A DNA stretch of 64,000 bases from Sodiomyces alkalinus F11. Lineage: Eukaryota > Ascomycota > Sordariomycetes > Glomerellales > Plectosphaerellaceae. Made by a program: the position numbers and the translations under genes. This document shows, one piece after another, positions 20,507-33,589 of this stretch (positions are counted from its first letter, which is position 1; each line of letters starts with the position of its first letter). The stretch spans positions 360,643 through 424,642 of the forward strand of contig NW_021167093.1 of assembly GCF_003711515.1 (NCBI RefSeq), given 5' to 3'. The notes under the pieces were generated by a model. It was not told the origin of the DNA. It searched no databases and worked only from the letters and a program-made list of their open reading frames with translations.

Positions 20507-23500
20507 AAATAGTAAACTTATAGCCGATATCCTTAAAGTAATTAAGAAAGTCCTTGCCTGGGTAGAACGTTAATTAGGCTATAAGGTGCGCGTTTTCGAA
20601 GCTGATACTAAGCTAACTTAATCCTATGATATTACACTGTTCCTGCGGGGAAAAGGTATTCTTGTAAAGATATCGGCCCCTAATACTGAATTATACAACG
20701 GGGGTGCCGAACGCGCTACTGCCGTGAGAATTTCGAATAGTTATACGATAAATATCCACGTAAAGTTCCCGCCGTTTATATAGCCTAAGCCTATTCCCAC
20801 GGCTACGTATGTTTATAACTGCAGGCTATAAAGGTAGTATGATAAGGATTAGAAAACGTTATATAAGGTCCTTTGTAATAAGAGGCCGATTTTATTATAT
20901 CTTCGAGCCTATAGTTATAAGGTGTATACAATGGCTAAGGACGCCTAAAAGGGTATTAATAAGCTGTTAAATCATATCGCTCCTTATACGTATATCGGCT
21001 ACTATATCGGCTACAATTCTACTAATATCTTCTATATCTAGGTGCCTGGCCTACGTCGTTATAACCGAATTATCCGTACGCGCGACGTGGACTTTAAGGA
21101 ACGCGTCTTTTTCGACGGCGATATTAATATCTTTAAAGACGATCTTTATTAATTAATAGAAGAGAAATGAGAAGACCTGATTAGTTAGATTAAATAAGAG
21201 AGGGCTGGAGAGTTACGGTCGTTTATAGACGTATAAGCTAAGGACCCCCCCCCCCTTTTTTTATATCACTGCTTATTTTAAACTTAATATGCCCCTGCCT
21301 TGGGCCTTGCCGGGATAAGACCCCCCTAGATCCCCTTCATTAGTATCGCCGAGGTTATAGTCCGTAAGACCCGGCCGTAAGAGGGTAAAGGAGGCTATCT
21401 TGACTCTAGATAGATAAGATTTAGATTATAAGCAGTGTAATTTAGCTAGTAAATCGCCTGATCACCGTCTATAGGCACCTAGTCTACTACTTCCCACTTT
21501 ACTAGAACTCCGTTATTAGTTATAGCGCTAATAGTAGCTATTATATTAGGAAATCGTGAATTCTTTACAGTTATAACCATAGGGTGTTTTATAGATAAAG
21601 TAACACGGTACTACAATACCCTTATACTTACAGCTATAAGGCTCCTTACACATAAAGGAGCGCGACTAATTCCGTAAAGAGATAGCTAGTAAAAAGACCA
21701 TTAAGTGGCCGTGTTTAACGCTAGCCGCTACGACCCGAATATACGCTCTATAGATAGAACTCCGCTAACTAAATTACGGTTCAAAAGGACTATAGCTATA
21801 ACGCTATAGCGGCGTTTATCGGTATTACTTAAGTCCACAGCCCTAGTAGCCTTAGAAAATCTAACCCCGGCGGTTATTCTAGCGTCCGAGAACCCCTCGC
21901 GATATACCCTTACACCCTTACAGTCACCTATTCCGATAGGCATAAGAAGACCACCTACGGAGCTATAAGAAGATAGGGTCGTAGATATAGGTATTAGCCT
22001 CTGTAATAGATAGAAATTAAGTGTCTAAACTCGATATACGTGATAATATATAAATTCGATAAGTATGGTTTTTTATATAAATATAAGACACGGCTTCTAG
22101 TACGCCGAAATTAGGAGTATTAATCCTCTTTCGAGGAGATATACATAACTATATAGGTCGGACGGTTATTCTGCGGGTTAATAGTAATCGCTGACTATTA
22201 TAATCTTATATTATTATAATTCGATATTATAAACGCGTTTATATACGCGCCCCTGTTCTATAATATCTTTATATTCCCGCTACTAGGGTTTCCGGCCCCT
22301 AGGAGTCGTTTATACCTAAAAAAGGCGTTATATAGTCTTAAGGAGTCTCTATTACTCTGGTAAAAGTACTTTTCGGCGATCCTTTTAGTGGACGGTTTCT
22401 ATATAATGCCGTAGGAACCGTATTACTTTCTGCGTCGCGGTTTAATTCTGTTTTTCTAAATCGACAATATCGTTATTACTTATAAGGAATAATATAAGGC
22501 TTGGATAAAGCAGGCTATTAATAACCTACGCCGCTACTATAACCTATAAGACCGCGATCTATTGTAGTAGTTCCTTAGTATTAAGGTTATTCGCGACCGT
22601 GCCGCCTATAAGATCTGGCTATCGTAACGCGACTGTATTATAAAATTAGAACGGCTATTAAAGCTAACCAGTAAGCATAGTAACACCTTTCGCCTAACGC
22701 ATCTAATTAAGATCGTAGAACTAATACCCTATTCAGGGACCTCGACTAATATTAAAAGCTATTAACGGAAGATAGGATCTATACTATATATAGCCGTGAT
22801 ATCGCGGCCTAATATCGCCTTTATAGTATTAAGGCTATACCACTTAATACTAATCCAGGGCCTATATACCACGAGGCTACCGATTATCTAATTCTCTATT
22901 TAATTAATAGCTAATCCCTTATATTGGAACTCAGGGATAGCGATACTATCAAAATCTATACTAACACCTCATTTACCAATAATACTCTTAATCGTAAAAG
23001 CAGCTAAGCGTTCATAATAAGGCTATTTAGTGGAACTATCGCGTAGTGCGCTAATAAGTAACATATAGTTATAATGTTAATAACTAAAGTAGAGCTATTA
23101 GCGGTAGTATAGGGAGTTAAAAAGGGTATCTTTATATAACGGCTATTATTTAGTATAGGCATAGAATTTAATGGTCCAGAAGTAAGGATCCTATACAATA
23201 ATAACTAAACGATTCAGTTAGTTAATTAAGAGATTATCACGTTAATAAGACGCCTCCGCCACGTCGATATCTACGACCACTAGTTACGTTAAGTAAAGGA
23301 ATAAGGGCAAATACTTATAATATATCTCAGGAGAGGGGGAAATAGTCGTAGATAGCCTAATAAAGACCTTATACGGCGAGAAGTTCGAGATATTTAGGTC
23401 CTAGGTAGGCGTGGTGGATAGACGGGAACGGTTATACTAAAATAAACTAGAGGAGATCCTGATAGAATATTTAGAGTAGCTAGAGAATAGATTTAAGGGC

Positions 23501-23590
23501 GGCTATAGGGAAGAGATTATATAGCTATTATATCTACCGGTTAGGAATAGCTTTAATCGTCTAACTAACGTTTAGGGCAATTAGGGGGTA
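20507..23590 (+). pseudogene. Copia-1 C-terminal integrase, reverse transcriptase and RNase H remnant
   Basis: This is the continuation of the Copia-1 polyprotein after Gypsy-1. The integrase Glu block is near 20,690-20,740 (NGGAERATAVRIS), followed by FKERVFFDGDINIFKDDL. The reverse transcriptase lies at about 21,900-22,650: FYNIFIFPLLGFPAPRSRLYLKK, then the catalytic box near 22,450 reads IDNIV instead of the usual VDDI. RNase H follows to about 23,450 (IKTLYGEKFEIFRS near the end). Copia-2 has the same blocks in better condition. Many in-frame TAG and TAA codons rule out activity. Confidence 0.83.
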
Positions 23591-23618
23591 TATCGAGTAG
23601 ACTATAGTGTTTTCGGTT

Positions 23619-23825
23619 CAGTAACTATTTAGAGTTTTAATATAGGTTTAGTAGAAGAGCTATAATATAGCTTAGAAGTTAGAGATTTAATTTTATTAGT
23701 GTCACTATATAATATATAAGAAATTCTAAACAAATAGAAATATATTAATTATAAATTAATAGATATAGGTATAGCTATAAAATAAGTACTAAAAATAAAT
23801 TTAACCCCTATACTATATATCTCTA
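23619..23825 (+). repeat. AT-rich inverted-repeat element, left part
   Basis: An AT-rich block begins CAGTAACTATTTAGAG directly after the Copia-1 LTR fragment. Its bases 23,645-23,690 (AGGTTTAGTAGAAGAGCTAT and following) pair with the complement of 40,145-40,190. It was split by Gypsy-2 at the CTCTA duplication. It is probably a non-autonomous DNA transposon (MITE-like). Confidence 0.6.
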
Positions 23826-24027
23826 TAATACGGGCTATAGCCCGTGGCATAGTCCCTGGTAGTAGCCGGGACTAAAAAGCACGGACCTCCTAGTAAGGTC
23901 TATACCATTCTATACGTATTTAGCCGCCTATATAGCGTAGACTTTTCCTTTCCTCCTTTTCTTCCTTAGTTCGAATAAACTATACTTTCGACCTTAATAC
24001 GTGAACAACTTTTAATAAGCCGTTATA
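23826..24027 (+). repeat. Gypsy-2 5' LTR
   Basis: The 202-bp LTR starts TAATACGGGC and ends GCCGTTATA (TCACA in the better-preserved 3' copy). Confidence 0.92.
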
Positions 24028-24114
24028 TATTCGAACTCGTAAGGTTATAAGCTTCGATGCTTATATAGAAGGAGGTCCTAGTCACTTCGCCCTAAGTCTA
24101 TTACGGGGCTAAGG

Positions 24115-24291
24115 TGCTATGCACATCTACTAGCTACCGGTACTATGGACAGATAAGTCAGTAAGCTGCAGAGGTATATTAGATACCTCTACTATAGAGC
24201 TCTGCGAGCTTATACTTAGCTAGATTACGATCTTTAATATCTTTATATCTTAACTATTCATATCGCCTATAACGCCGTATATGGTATATTA
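24115..24291 (+). repeat. Gypsy-3 5' LTR
   Basis: The 177-bp LTR starts TGCTATGCACATCTAC and ends GGTATATTA. The first TG is intact here and reads TA in the 3' copy. Confidence 0.92.
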
Positions 24292-25740
24292 ATAGTAGTA
24301 ACCATTTATTACCACCGTTCACTATACTATACCCGTTTCGCTTTAATTTTACCTCTCTGTATTTTCCGCACGTTTTAACACTATCGACTAAGTTACCTAA
24401 TCTATTATCGTCCTCGTAGATCCTTAGCATATATCCCGTATCCCTGCCATTCTATAGATTAGTAGCGCTAAGCTATAGATATATAACTGCTTTCTCGTAT
24501 TTTAACCACTTTAACGTCTATACTATTATAGTTTTTCAATTCATAGATTAAACGATTTCACATGTTTAAACGCCCTAAACGTTTGTATTTTCTATATAAT
24601 CCGTCTTTATATACTTATAAGCACGAGGCGTCTATTTATATTATATTTATCCTTTTTATATTAACGTTATCCAGTCAGTAACAGTTAACACGATAGTTAT
24701 ACCCTTATAGCGAACCCTATTACTAGCTATAGATCCTCTTACCCCGTCTATAGTCCTATAGCGTTTTTATTATACCCTTCCCTGCCTATAATCTATAGCA
24801 GATAGACCTATTATTCTCTAAGGAGAAGGAGCTATTCTATATTCATAAGTTTATCTAGGAATATCCTAATTAGGCATAGAAGCAGGACCTGCCTAATAGC
24901 AGCTTATCAGTTATCGAATAAGAAGGATCTGTCTTATAGTAAAGAGCTAAAGCCGAGTATTAGTAATCGTAAGCGACTACGAGATCTACTAGACACCACG
25001 CCAGGAGCTCATCGCTAGATTCCGGCCTAACCTTCCCCGTAGTGTGGTTAACAGATTAGTGGTAAGTACGAGGAATATTAACTATAGTTCTTAAGTTTCT
25101 TAATATTACTAAGAGCAGACTATCTAATAAAGTTATTTCCCGATAAATAAGCGAAATACCTTAGTCTCTTCCCTAATAGGAGATCGGAGGATAGTAGGCT
25201 CCTCCTTTATAAGTATTATATAGTCTTCTTAATAGATAGGTAAAGTATTATAGATTTCCTAGTAGAAATATAGACGTTAGAACTCTTCCTATCGTTTTAA
25301 ACCCTACCCTCGTAAGCTATTTAGTTTTATCCGTGTATCTCCAATAAATTCCGTTAATATTCCTTATTCGTAAATCTCCTTTAGTTTATATCCGCGCGTT
25401 AAACAACTACAGGACTTTAATTTAGCGTAATTATCGCCCTCTCCTTATTAGTCTTAGGAACCGTTTACTAATATTAATTCTAAGCTAGCCGCGATCCTAT
25501 AGAATTCTATAGATATAGATATAGACGTAACTTAGGCTACGTAGCCGATTTCGGGCTAGTAGTAGTAGACCTAGCAGTAACCGACGTAGGAATAATAGCA
25601 CGCGGTGCGCTAGTAATAGTTAGTAGAGGAATAGCGACGGTATATAGAGTAATAACGACGGTAAACTAAGCAGCGATATATCCCGCAGTAATATAGGTAG
25701 CACTAGTATACTCCCTAATTATACCTAGGCTCGTAGTAGA
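24292..25740 (+). other. Gypsy-3 leader and unassigned 5' part
   Basis: This lies between the 5' LTR and the recognisable gag. Some plus-strand stretches read as protein with TAG/TAA interruptions (for example around 24,980-25,100), but I cannot assign a domain. No other feature is visible. Confidence 0.5.
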
Positions 25741-25799
25741 AAATCCCGTAGACCTAGTTCCCGTAGTAGCCGCTAGCGCCGTAGGTCCCCGCCCCTTCG

Positions 25800-27100
25800 G
25801 TGATACTAACGAATAACCAATTCTAGATACTCTTTAGCACCCTTATCCAGGTTATAGAGAATAGTAAGGCCGGCTATAGTAATATAGGAGGAGACGACTA
25901 ATCCTCCTTTCGCTATAAGCTAAGCTTAATCGGGTAATTTAGTCTACTAGTAAACCCCTCGGATCTATTAGCGATATAGATAGTCTCTAGAGATAAGGTA
26001 ATCTAGTATAGTATCGATCTTTTTATTAAGAAGGTAGAGCTATTTACTTATACTCCCGAGCTAAAAGAGCAGGCTTATATTAATCTTAATACACTTTTCC
26101 TAAGTAAAGCTAATACCTAGTGGGTTAGTAGTATTATAGCCGTATAGCGTAATAAGGTTTATTATAGCCTTAATAATATATATACTCTACTCCGTAACCG
26201 TTAACGGATTAAACCGGAGATTATAGCTAATAAGATAAGCGATACACGTTTTATAGCATGCGATATCCTAAACGGAAAATTATTCGCAGAATAGGCTAAC
26301 TAGGTAGCTCGCTACTATAGGGCTTTAGCTACTATAGTTCGTATAAATATCGACTTATAGCAGGAAATTTAGAACCGTATTAATCCTTCCCTTTATAAGA
26401 TCTGCCCTCGCCCGGATATCGATAAATATTTTAACGATTTTATATATACTATTAAGGACTAGATTACTAACTGCTAGAAATCTTTATAGTATTAAGTCCG
26501 ATACGGTATAATCCGTGTAGGTATACTCGGAGGTTTATCCGCTACTCCTATTACTAGCGTCCTACTAGATACTAAACTACTTATATATACGATAACGAAT
26601 AAGGATACCGAAGCTAACGCCGCTAATTAGGGTCGTTACGACGGTAAAGGCGGCTCTACTAACCGTTTCGATAATAGATTTACGGGAAGTCGATCTATAG
26701 GCGATCGTTTTAGTTCCGGCTAAGGCCGAGGAAACTAGAATAACCGAGGTAACTATAATAATTAGAATAATTAAGGATACTATAGCCGCGGAGGCTATTA
26801 GATTCGTAAAGGTAGTAGGTTCTACCGCTAAGAAAAATATCTATATACTTATCGTATACGATAGTAAGTTAAACCAGGACTATCGAATAATAATAAACAG
26901 GTAGTCTATATTACTATAGATAATCCTTATAGACTACGAGACAAGGAAGACCTTCGCTCTAAAGGTTTTAAGTTCGTCGACGAGATTTTAAGTAAAGGAG
27001 AAGAGATATACTTTTATAAGACCGATAAGGTAGTTTCTAAAGAAGTTGACGTCTATTATTCTTACTTTATAGGCCTTATAGGCTATGCCTCTTCTTTTTA
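25800..27100 (+). pseudogene. Gypsy-3 gag remnant
   Basis: The plus strand reads FIKKVELFTYTPELKEQAY, SIIAVQRNKVYYSLNNIYTLL and RIKPEIIANKISDTRFIA, a helical capsid-type protein. A Gly/Arg/Asn-rich RNA-binding segment follows (about 26,640-26,800: GRYDGKGGSTNRF, SRSIGDRFSSG). A Cys-poor, Tyr-rich segment near 26,830-26,870 is likely a decayed zinc knuckle. Stops are frequent. Confidence 0.72.
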
Positions 27101-27599
27101 AACGTTATCCTCTATAGCCCATTATACAGCTATAAGATTATAGACGAATACTTAGAAGTAAACCTCGCTAAAGCGGAGAAAACTATATATAAACCCTAAT
27201 ATAAAGCCCCTTACGTATTAATATAGTAAATATATAGTATATTTCTTGAGTAAGTCTTAGCTTTATTAGCACGTCTACTCTAACACGTATACAGAGCTAA
27301 AACCTAAGGGATAAAGTCTATATTGGATTTATAAGTAATAGTTCGGTTAGACTAACACTCTATCTATTTCGGTATAAGAGTCTATGGATATATAGTAGGC
27401 TACTATATAATCTACGGTTATATAGGCTAAGGAACCGGCGATACTAGAACCCGCGCACTTATAGACTAAGGAACTACCAGCCTAAGGTTAGGACTTAAGA
27501 TAGGAGTCTATTAACGGATCGGCAGATAATAGACTGCTAAGGCCACCTAAGCTAGATAACCTATATAGCTTTTACGCCTTCCAGCTAAATAATATAGTT

Positions 27600-30500
27600 A
27601 ACGCCTAGGCGTTAATCGCTAAAAGCCTTAATCGGTATATATACTATTAAATCCCGATAAACTTCACGCTCTTTAGGACACCTATAAATATCTATATCGA
27701 CTCGGGTTATACTATAATAATAGTCGATAGATAGTGGCTATAGAACCATGCGTATAATATTCGTTTCGTTAAGGTAGCGAAGCTAAGACCGATATATAGT
27801 ATCGCTAGAAAGACTATTCCTAAGGAGATTACGATATTCGATTTCTATATTAACGGCTATATCCAAAATATACTAATTCTAGGGTATTTTATAGTAACGG
27901 TATAGGTAATTAATAAGTTAGAGGTAAAAATACTACTTAGAGCGGTATTTCTTAGCACCTACGGTGTTAATATCCTTTATTCTATAAGGTAACTACGCGT
28001 TATAGGGTGCCACGGTATACGGATTCTAATCTCGGGATACCGGAAGAAGTCTATAGGGTATTACGTCCGTAGAGTAATAGTAGCGTAGATATTATTTATT
28101 CTACTAAGATCCTTGACTCTAATTCTAATACGCTATACTAATCTGCCTATAGGCCACGAATACTATTTCGCGCCCGATCCTAAGTATACTATACTATATT
28201 ATATATATAATATATATACTCCTACGGTAATCTACTACGTTAACGATAGTAAAGCGGGCTATATAGTTTATTAGAATAATAAAGTAGGCTATATTATAGA
28301 TTTATAGAATAACAATAAGGCAGAGCTAGTTAAATAGGCGAACGCTTACGCGTTAATAGCGGTCGAAGGCTAATAATTTAAGGAATTAGATCTAGCACGT
28401 TATATCCTTAAGGCCCTGTACTATAAGCTTTCACGGATCGCGGAATCTATCCTATAATAGTAAGATAAGCCGAAAGCAGATAGAAAGAAGCATATCACTA
28501 TTAATCCTAAACGGTCTAATAACGTGTCTAAAGTTAAAACGAAGGACGGAGTATATATCTACGCTATAACGCCCAATAAGGCTTAATAAGTCTACGAACT
28601 ATTTAAAGAATTTAATATATAGCGTGATAAAGGAATTATTCCTTTACTATCTAATAAGCGGATACGCGTTAACCTAGTCGATAACTAGTAAAGTATAAGC
28701 CTATACTCCTATCTATATTAACTTAGTGTCGAAGATAAAGGCTATTTAGATAGTAAGTTTAATAATATATATAAAGTCGGCAGAATAACCTAATAATATT
28801 AGCCTACTCCCTTCGTATACCTAGCGTTTATAGTCTAGTATACCGTGAACGGGACACGTAAAGGCAGAGTAATTATTAATCTATGAAAACTTAACGCCGC
28901 TATAGTACCGAATAAATATCTAATCCCGTCGTAAGATAAGATTATTTAGTGTTTTTAGGGGAAGAAGTATTTTAGTGTGTTTAACACTAGCTTATTCTTC
29001 TACTAGCTACTAGTGCAGGAAGGGTATAAGGATCGGATAACTATTATCTCTCCACGCAGATTAGAACGCTCTAGGGTTATACTAATAGGATTTCGTAACT
29101 TCCCGCCGTCTGTATACCGCTTTATAGATTAACGTCTATTTAAGTATGGGTATTTCTATAAAGCGTATATTCATAATATTATTATCTTTTCTAATATATT
29201 TAAGGGGCACCTTAAATATCTACGGAGTATTACAAAGCTATTTTAGGATATCCGACTCACCCTATCGGTAGTAAAATCCTTTTATATATATAACTCGGTA
29301 CGTCTACTCGGGTTTAGGGTTAATAGACTTAGTCTATATATAACCGCTAATCGTATCAAAGCTCTACGATAGCTTAAAATACCCGAAAAGCTATCCGATC
29401 TAAAGACCTATATTAGTAAGGTTAGTTTTCTTTAATACTTTACTCCGTGGTTCCGTGTTAAAGTTAATCCGTTATAAAAATCTATAACCGCGCTACTTAA
29501 TAACGCTAAAGACTATAGCCAGATTATACAGTTAGCTCCGAAATACTTAAGGCAGCGATAAATAAGCAGGTTAATATATAAACCGGTAAACGTTAAGCGA
29601 TAAGCTTTTATGATTATTTAGAAGTAGGTTATAGAGGAGATATAACTATAGTACTATAACCCTAACTAAACGATATTTCTTAACGTAGATACTAGCGAAA
29701 ATAGACTAGGTATATTTCTTTTTTGTCTCTCGGTGCCGTAGGATAAAGGTAAAATCCTAGTTATCGTAATTTAACCGATCCTCTTCCTATCTAAGAAGCT
29801 TATAGCTATAGAAGCGCGATATAAGGCTAGAAAACTAGAGATCTATACCTTAGTCTAGGCCTATAAGATATTACGAACTAGACTATAATGCTATTATTAA
29901 CCGGTAATAGTTCTAATAGATCACTAAGCGACGCGAAGTATTATCTATTAAACGTCTCTAAAGATAATAGATATTAATAAGTTAAACCCTCGATTAATAG
30001 CTACTTTGACCTTCCTTAGCTAGTTCCGGCTAAAGGTACGCTATATTCCCGATTAGTAAAACCTGATTCTAGACGCGTTATCTAGACTACCTATTATAGA
30101 TAATAAGGACTCCTAGGAATTAATAGGGTAGAAGAAAGCTAAGCGTAAAAACAAAGTACAGCTATTAAATACTAGTAAGCTAGATAATATTTAGACTAAC
30201 TATACCGATACTCTATAGGCATATATCACGTTAAGATATAGGTTTTCGGACGAATCTACTCTAACTTACGTCGCGGTCGATTACGTCATACCTAATAATC
30301 TACAGGACGAGTTTTAGCAGGTATACGAGGAAGACGCAAAATATAAACCTATTATTAGCGAACTACGGGCATAATAGGAGGGCGCTAAAAATTCGAGCGG
30401 TTGTAAGCGGAAGATTCCACCCGCTTATCATGAAAATAGACTACTATATATAATCGGCGAAGGCGATAAATTACGATTAATTATCCTATAAAAACTAATA

Positions 30501-31860
30501 CCTAAGATACTATAGATAGTATACAACGATAACTATCACTTTGGAGTTAGACGGATAATCAATATACTAGATAGTTTTAGCTTTCGCGGCAAGCTAGCTA
30601 TAATAACCGAATATGCATAGTATTATCTAGTATACTTCGAAAATACTATAGACCGGCAGAAGCCTTTAGGCGAGCTATAGCCGATTATACCACCTACTAT
30701 ACCTTTTTTAATAATCACAATTAATTTTATCGTCGGCTTACCGCTAGTCGTATACGAATATTCATTCTAGGCGCTTAAGGATAAGTCTATTAATAGGTTT
30801 AACACACTACTAATAATAACCTATAAAATAAGTAAAAAGACTATACTAATACCTAGCCACTTAACCTATACGGCGAAAGACTAGGCGAAGGTCTTTCTAA
30901 GAATACTATAACTAATAGATTAGGGTCTACTAATTCGTATTATCTCGGATTAAAACCCGAAATTCGTGTTAGAATTCTAGCAGGAGTTCTAGAAGTACCT
31001 AAGTACGTAGCTCGTATTAGCTACGATATAGCATTCGTAAACTAATAGCTCTTTGGAGCGAAAGAATCAGGTAATCGAGATTATTCTACGATACTATATA
31101 TTGATAAGCGATAGTCTATAGCCCGATATACTCCCCGCGGTATAGCACGCGCTTAATTAAGCCTATACGGCGATATTAGATACTTCTCCGAATAAGTTTC
31201 TATTCGGGTTTAAACCGTAATCTATAGCAGATATAATAGCGAATATAGGTATACCTCCGGTATTCGATAAGGAATAAATAGACTATATCCGGTAGCTATA
31301 TTATTAGAAGGCGGAGTATCTCGTAGTAATCGCTATAGCGGATATAAAAAGGCGTTACGATATTATACATAGACTATATACTTTTAACGTTAATAAGATA
31401 GTCTATCTACGGCTATATAAAGAATATAAACTACTAGGATAAACTAAGGATTCTCGAAAATAGTTATAATAGTGTAGTAGGCCGTTCCGTGTCGTGCGAG
31501 TAGTAAGTCCTTTAGACTATAAGCTTCATTTTCCGTAGTCATAGCGCGTATATACAGTCGTTTCGATTATATAGCTTATCCTAGCTTCTATTAGAGATCT
31601 ATTCGGTAGAGAACGGACGAAGCCAGGCCCGATTATCGTTAATAAAGATAACGACGAATAGTCTTCGTATAAAATCGAAAAGCTCTTAAAACGGCGTATC
31701 GTCAAGCGAGGAGGACATCCGTGTACCGAATAGTTGCTTTGATAGAAAGGATAGCCCGATTAATATAACGAATAGTACCCTCGATAACTCCTAATAGAAA
31801 ATACGAGCGACCTTATATACGGATTTAAAAAAGGATAACCATATAGTAGCGAGTTATACC
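27600..31860 (+). pseudogene. Gypsy-3 pol remnant: protease, reverse transcriptase, RNase H, integrase, chromodomain
   Basis: Protease: INIYIDSGYTIIIVDR (about 27,690-27,735; DSG intact). Reverse transcriptase: GTRKGRVIINL*KLNAA, then GKKYFSVFNTSLFFY*LLV (about 28,960-29,015) and the catalytic box near 29,170, which reads YIHNI instead of YIDDI. RNase H follows near 29,690. Integrase: Asp blocks around 30,700-31,050, including SNSSLERKNQVIEI-like residues near 31,040. The C-terminus at about 31,680-31,810 reads KLLKRRIVKRGGHPCTE, KG*PD*YNE*YPR and LLIENTSDLI, the pattern of a chromodomain, which in related fungal elements steers integration to marked heterochromatin. Confidence 0.87.
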
Positions 31861-31939
31861 ACAGACAACCACGTAACCGAACACAATCAACACTAACGCC
31901 AGCAATACTAATAACCTAACTACGATAAGTGCCAATAAT

Positions 31940-32760
31940 CCGACCACGATAGGGGCGGTGTTATACCCGGACGAACTCGTTAAACGTATATTTATAGATT
32001 GGCGATTTACTATCGCTAGCGCGGATAGACCTATCGATTAGTACCTAATTACTAGAGTAGACTAATTAATTAGATCTATATTCTTCGATATACCCGATTT
32101 AGTCGATAGGCTAAAGACTAAGATTACTAGGGGATAGAAGTTAGTAAGGTATTACGTTATCGTATTAGCGCTAAGGGATAGCGGCAAGATTAGCGATAAT
32201 TAGCCAGATATCCTATACCGAGATAAAATCGTTTAAATGATTATTAAATAGCACGATAACGGCTTCGATAACAGGTAATATGTGAGGCTCGCGTCGCCTA
32301 GCGATAATAGCGACTTCGTGAATACATAGCCTAAGAGATAGAGGATAATCAGTAATATTAGCACGGGAAATACATAGACAGGGATATCCGCGTAACCGGG
32401 CATAACCGCGTAGCCGATATCTATAACAGGACAACCGCCTATTACTGCCGTAGATTTATTAAAGCTAGAAGATAAGTTAATAAACGAAATCAGATAACTA
32501 CGGTAGTAGCGTAATAACTTCGAAGCAACTATAAAATAAGATTTTGCCGACTATTAGTAAGATTATATATAGAAATTCGATAACACTAAAGCCCTAATCG
32601 ACGCTAACGATAACAGTCCCTATAAAAAGCTTAAAGCTCTTAGACAGAGAATTCTTAGCGTGGAGACATAGCTAAGCGTCACGATAATAAATATAGTTAA
32701 AATACGTAATAACCTAAATAAGCTAATACCGACGATAACACTAGCGTAGTCATAGCTATA
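31940..32760 (+). pseudogene. Gypsy-3 possible extra sense-strand frame after pol (unknown function)
   Basis: After the chromodomain a further plus-strand frame can be followed: LYPDELVKRIFIDWRFTIAS, SIFFDIPDLVDRLKTKITRG, RYYVIVLALRDSGKI, then a polar segment, then VDLLKLEDKLINEIR, FEATIK*DFADY and LIDANDNSPYKKLKALRQRI, a Lys/Leu/Asp-rich helical end suggesting coiled coil. Stops are almost all TAG, TAA or TGA at positions where Gln or Trp fits. The next 300 bp to the LTR are Tyr/Pro-rich or non-coding. I do not recognise the protein. It could be the end of a long integrase C-terminus rather than a separate frame. Confidence 0.45.
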
Positions 32761-33091
32761 ATTGTTGTAGCCTTAGCCGCTTTTATAGCCGTGTTCGCCG
32801 TATCTATAATAACTAGAATCTCCGGTATAATCGCTACCTTAATTATAGCCATAATCTCCGATAAACTAGTTATAATAGCAGTAATACCTAATCGTGAGCG
32901 ATAGGGAGGATTAGCTTAATAATTCGGGATAATATTAACGTTCCTCTAAAAAGTGATATTCGGATAGTGTAAGGTTCGGTTTTGCCTGGTTATTACTTAG
33001 TGTTTCCGATGTTTTATATTAAGATTTGCCGAGAGACTTATCTAAGGACTAATAATAATCGGGATAATTGCATTTTTTACGGGGAGGGCAT

Positions 33092-33268
33092 TACTACGCA
33101 TATCTACTAGGTACTGGTACTATAGGCAGATAAGTCAGTAAGCTGCAGAGGTATATTAGATACCTCTGCCACAGAGCTCTACGAGCTTATACTTAGCTAG
33201 ATTACGATCTTTGACATCTTCATATCTTGACTGTTCACATCGCCTGTGACGCCGTATACGGCATATTA
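33092..33268 (+). repeat. Gypsy-3 3' LTR
   Basis: The 177-bp LTR starts TACTACGCATATC and ends GGCATATTA, preceded by the purine-rich tract GGGGAGGGCAT. Confidence 0.92.
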
Positions 33269-33589
33269 TAAGGGCAGGATATAGGGACCTTATATAATAA
33301 GATCGACAAACGCGTATTATAACATGTATAGGAAGCGGTAAGAATATATATCGCCCCTATTTATAATATACTTACTAGTATATAAGCAGCCCTTAAAAGG
33401 TCTTAACTTAACCCATACCTTATACCCACTAGGTACCCGATACCTACCCTAATCGTTACGTCCTCGCCCTTATCTAGGCCCCTAAAAGTAGAGACTATTA
33501 TCCCTATCCTATTACCGGCACCCACGCTCTTATACTATATATAGTAAGTTACTATCCCCGTAAAACTTAGTAGGAAACGTATAGACTAT

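Larger units (their letters stand above)
11808..23618 (+). mobile_element. Copia-1: Ty1/copia retrotransposon, 5'-truncated, split by Gypsy-1
   Basis: Plus-strand gag, protease, integrase, reverse transcriptase and RNase H remnants appear in the copia order, and match Copia-2 (43,214-48,859) along their length. Copia-1 begins at 11,808 inside gag, fused to an unrelated gag fragment; no 5' LTR is present. Gypsy-1 (13,446-20,501) sits inside the integrase; the reading continues on both sides. At the far end, only the first 28 bases of the 3' LTR (23,591-23,618, TATCGAGTAGACTATAG) remain before an AT-rich inverted-repeat element takes over. The polypurine tract TTAGGGGG precedes the LTR. Confidence 0.86.
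24115..33268 (+). mobile_element. Gypsy-3: second Ty3/gypsy family with chromodomain and an extra 3' frame
   Basis: A 9,154-bp element inserted in the leader of Gypsy-2. The flanking duplication TAAGG is perfect (24,110-24,114 and 33,269-33,273), and Gypsy-1 shows the undisturbed leader sequence around it. The 177-bp LTRs match over their whole length except for C/T and G/A changes. Internal genes run on the plus strand: leader (24,292-25,740), gag, pol with C-terminal chromodomain, then about 1.1 kb more before the 3' LTR that holds a possible extra frame. It is longer than Gypsy-1/2 and a different family. Confidence 0.93.
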
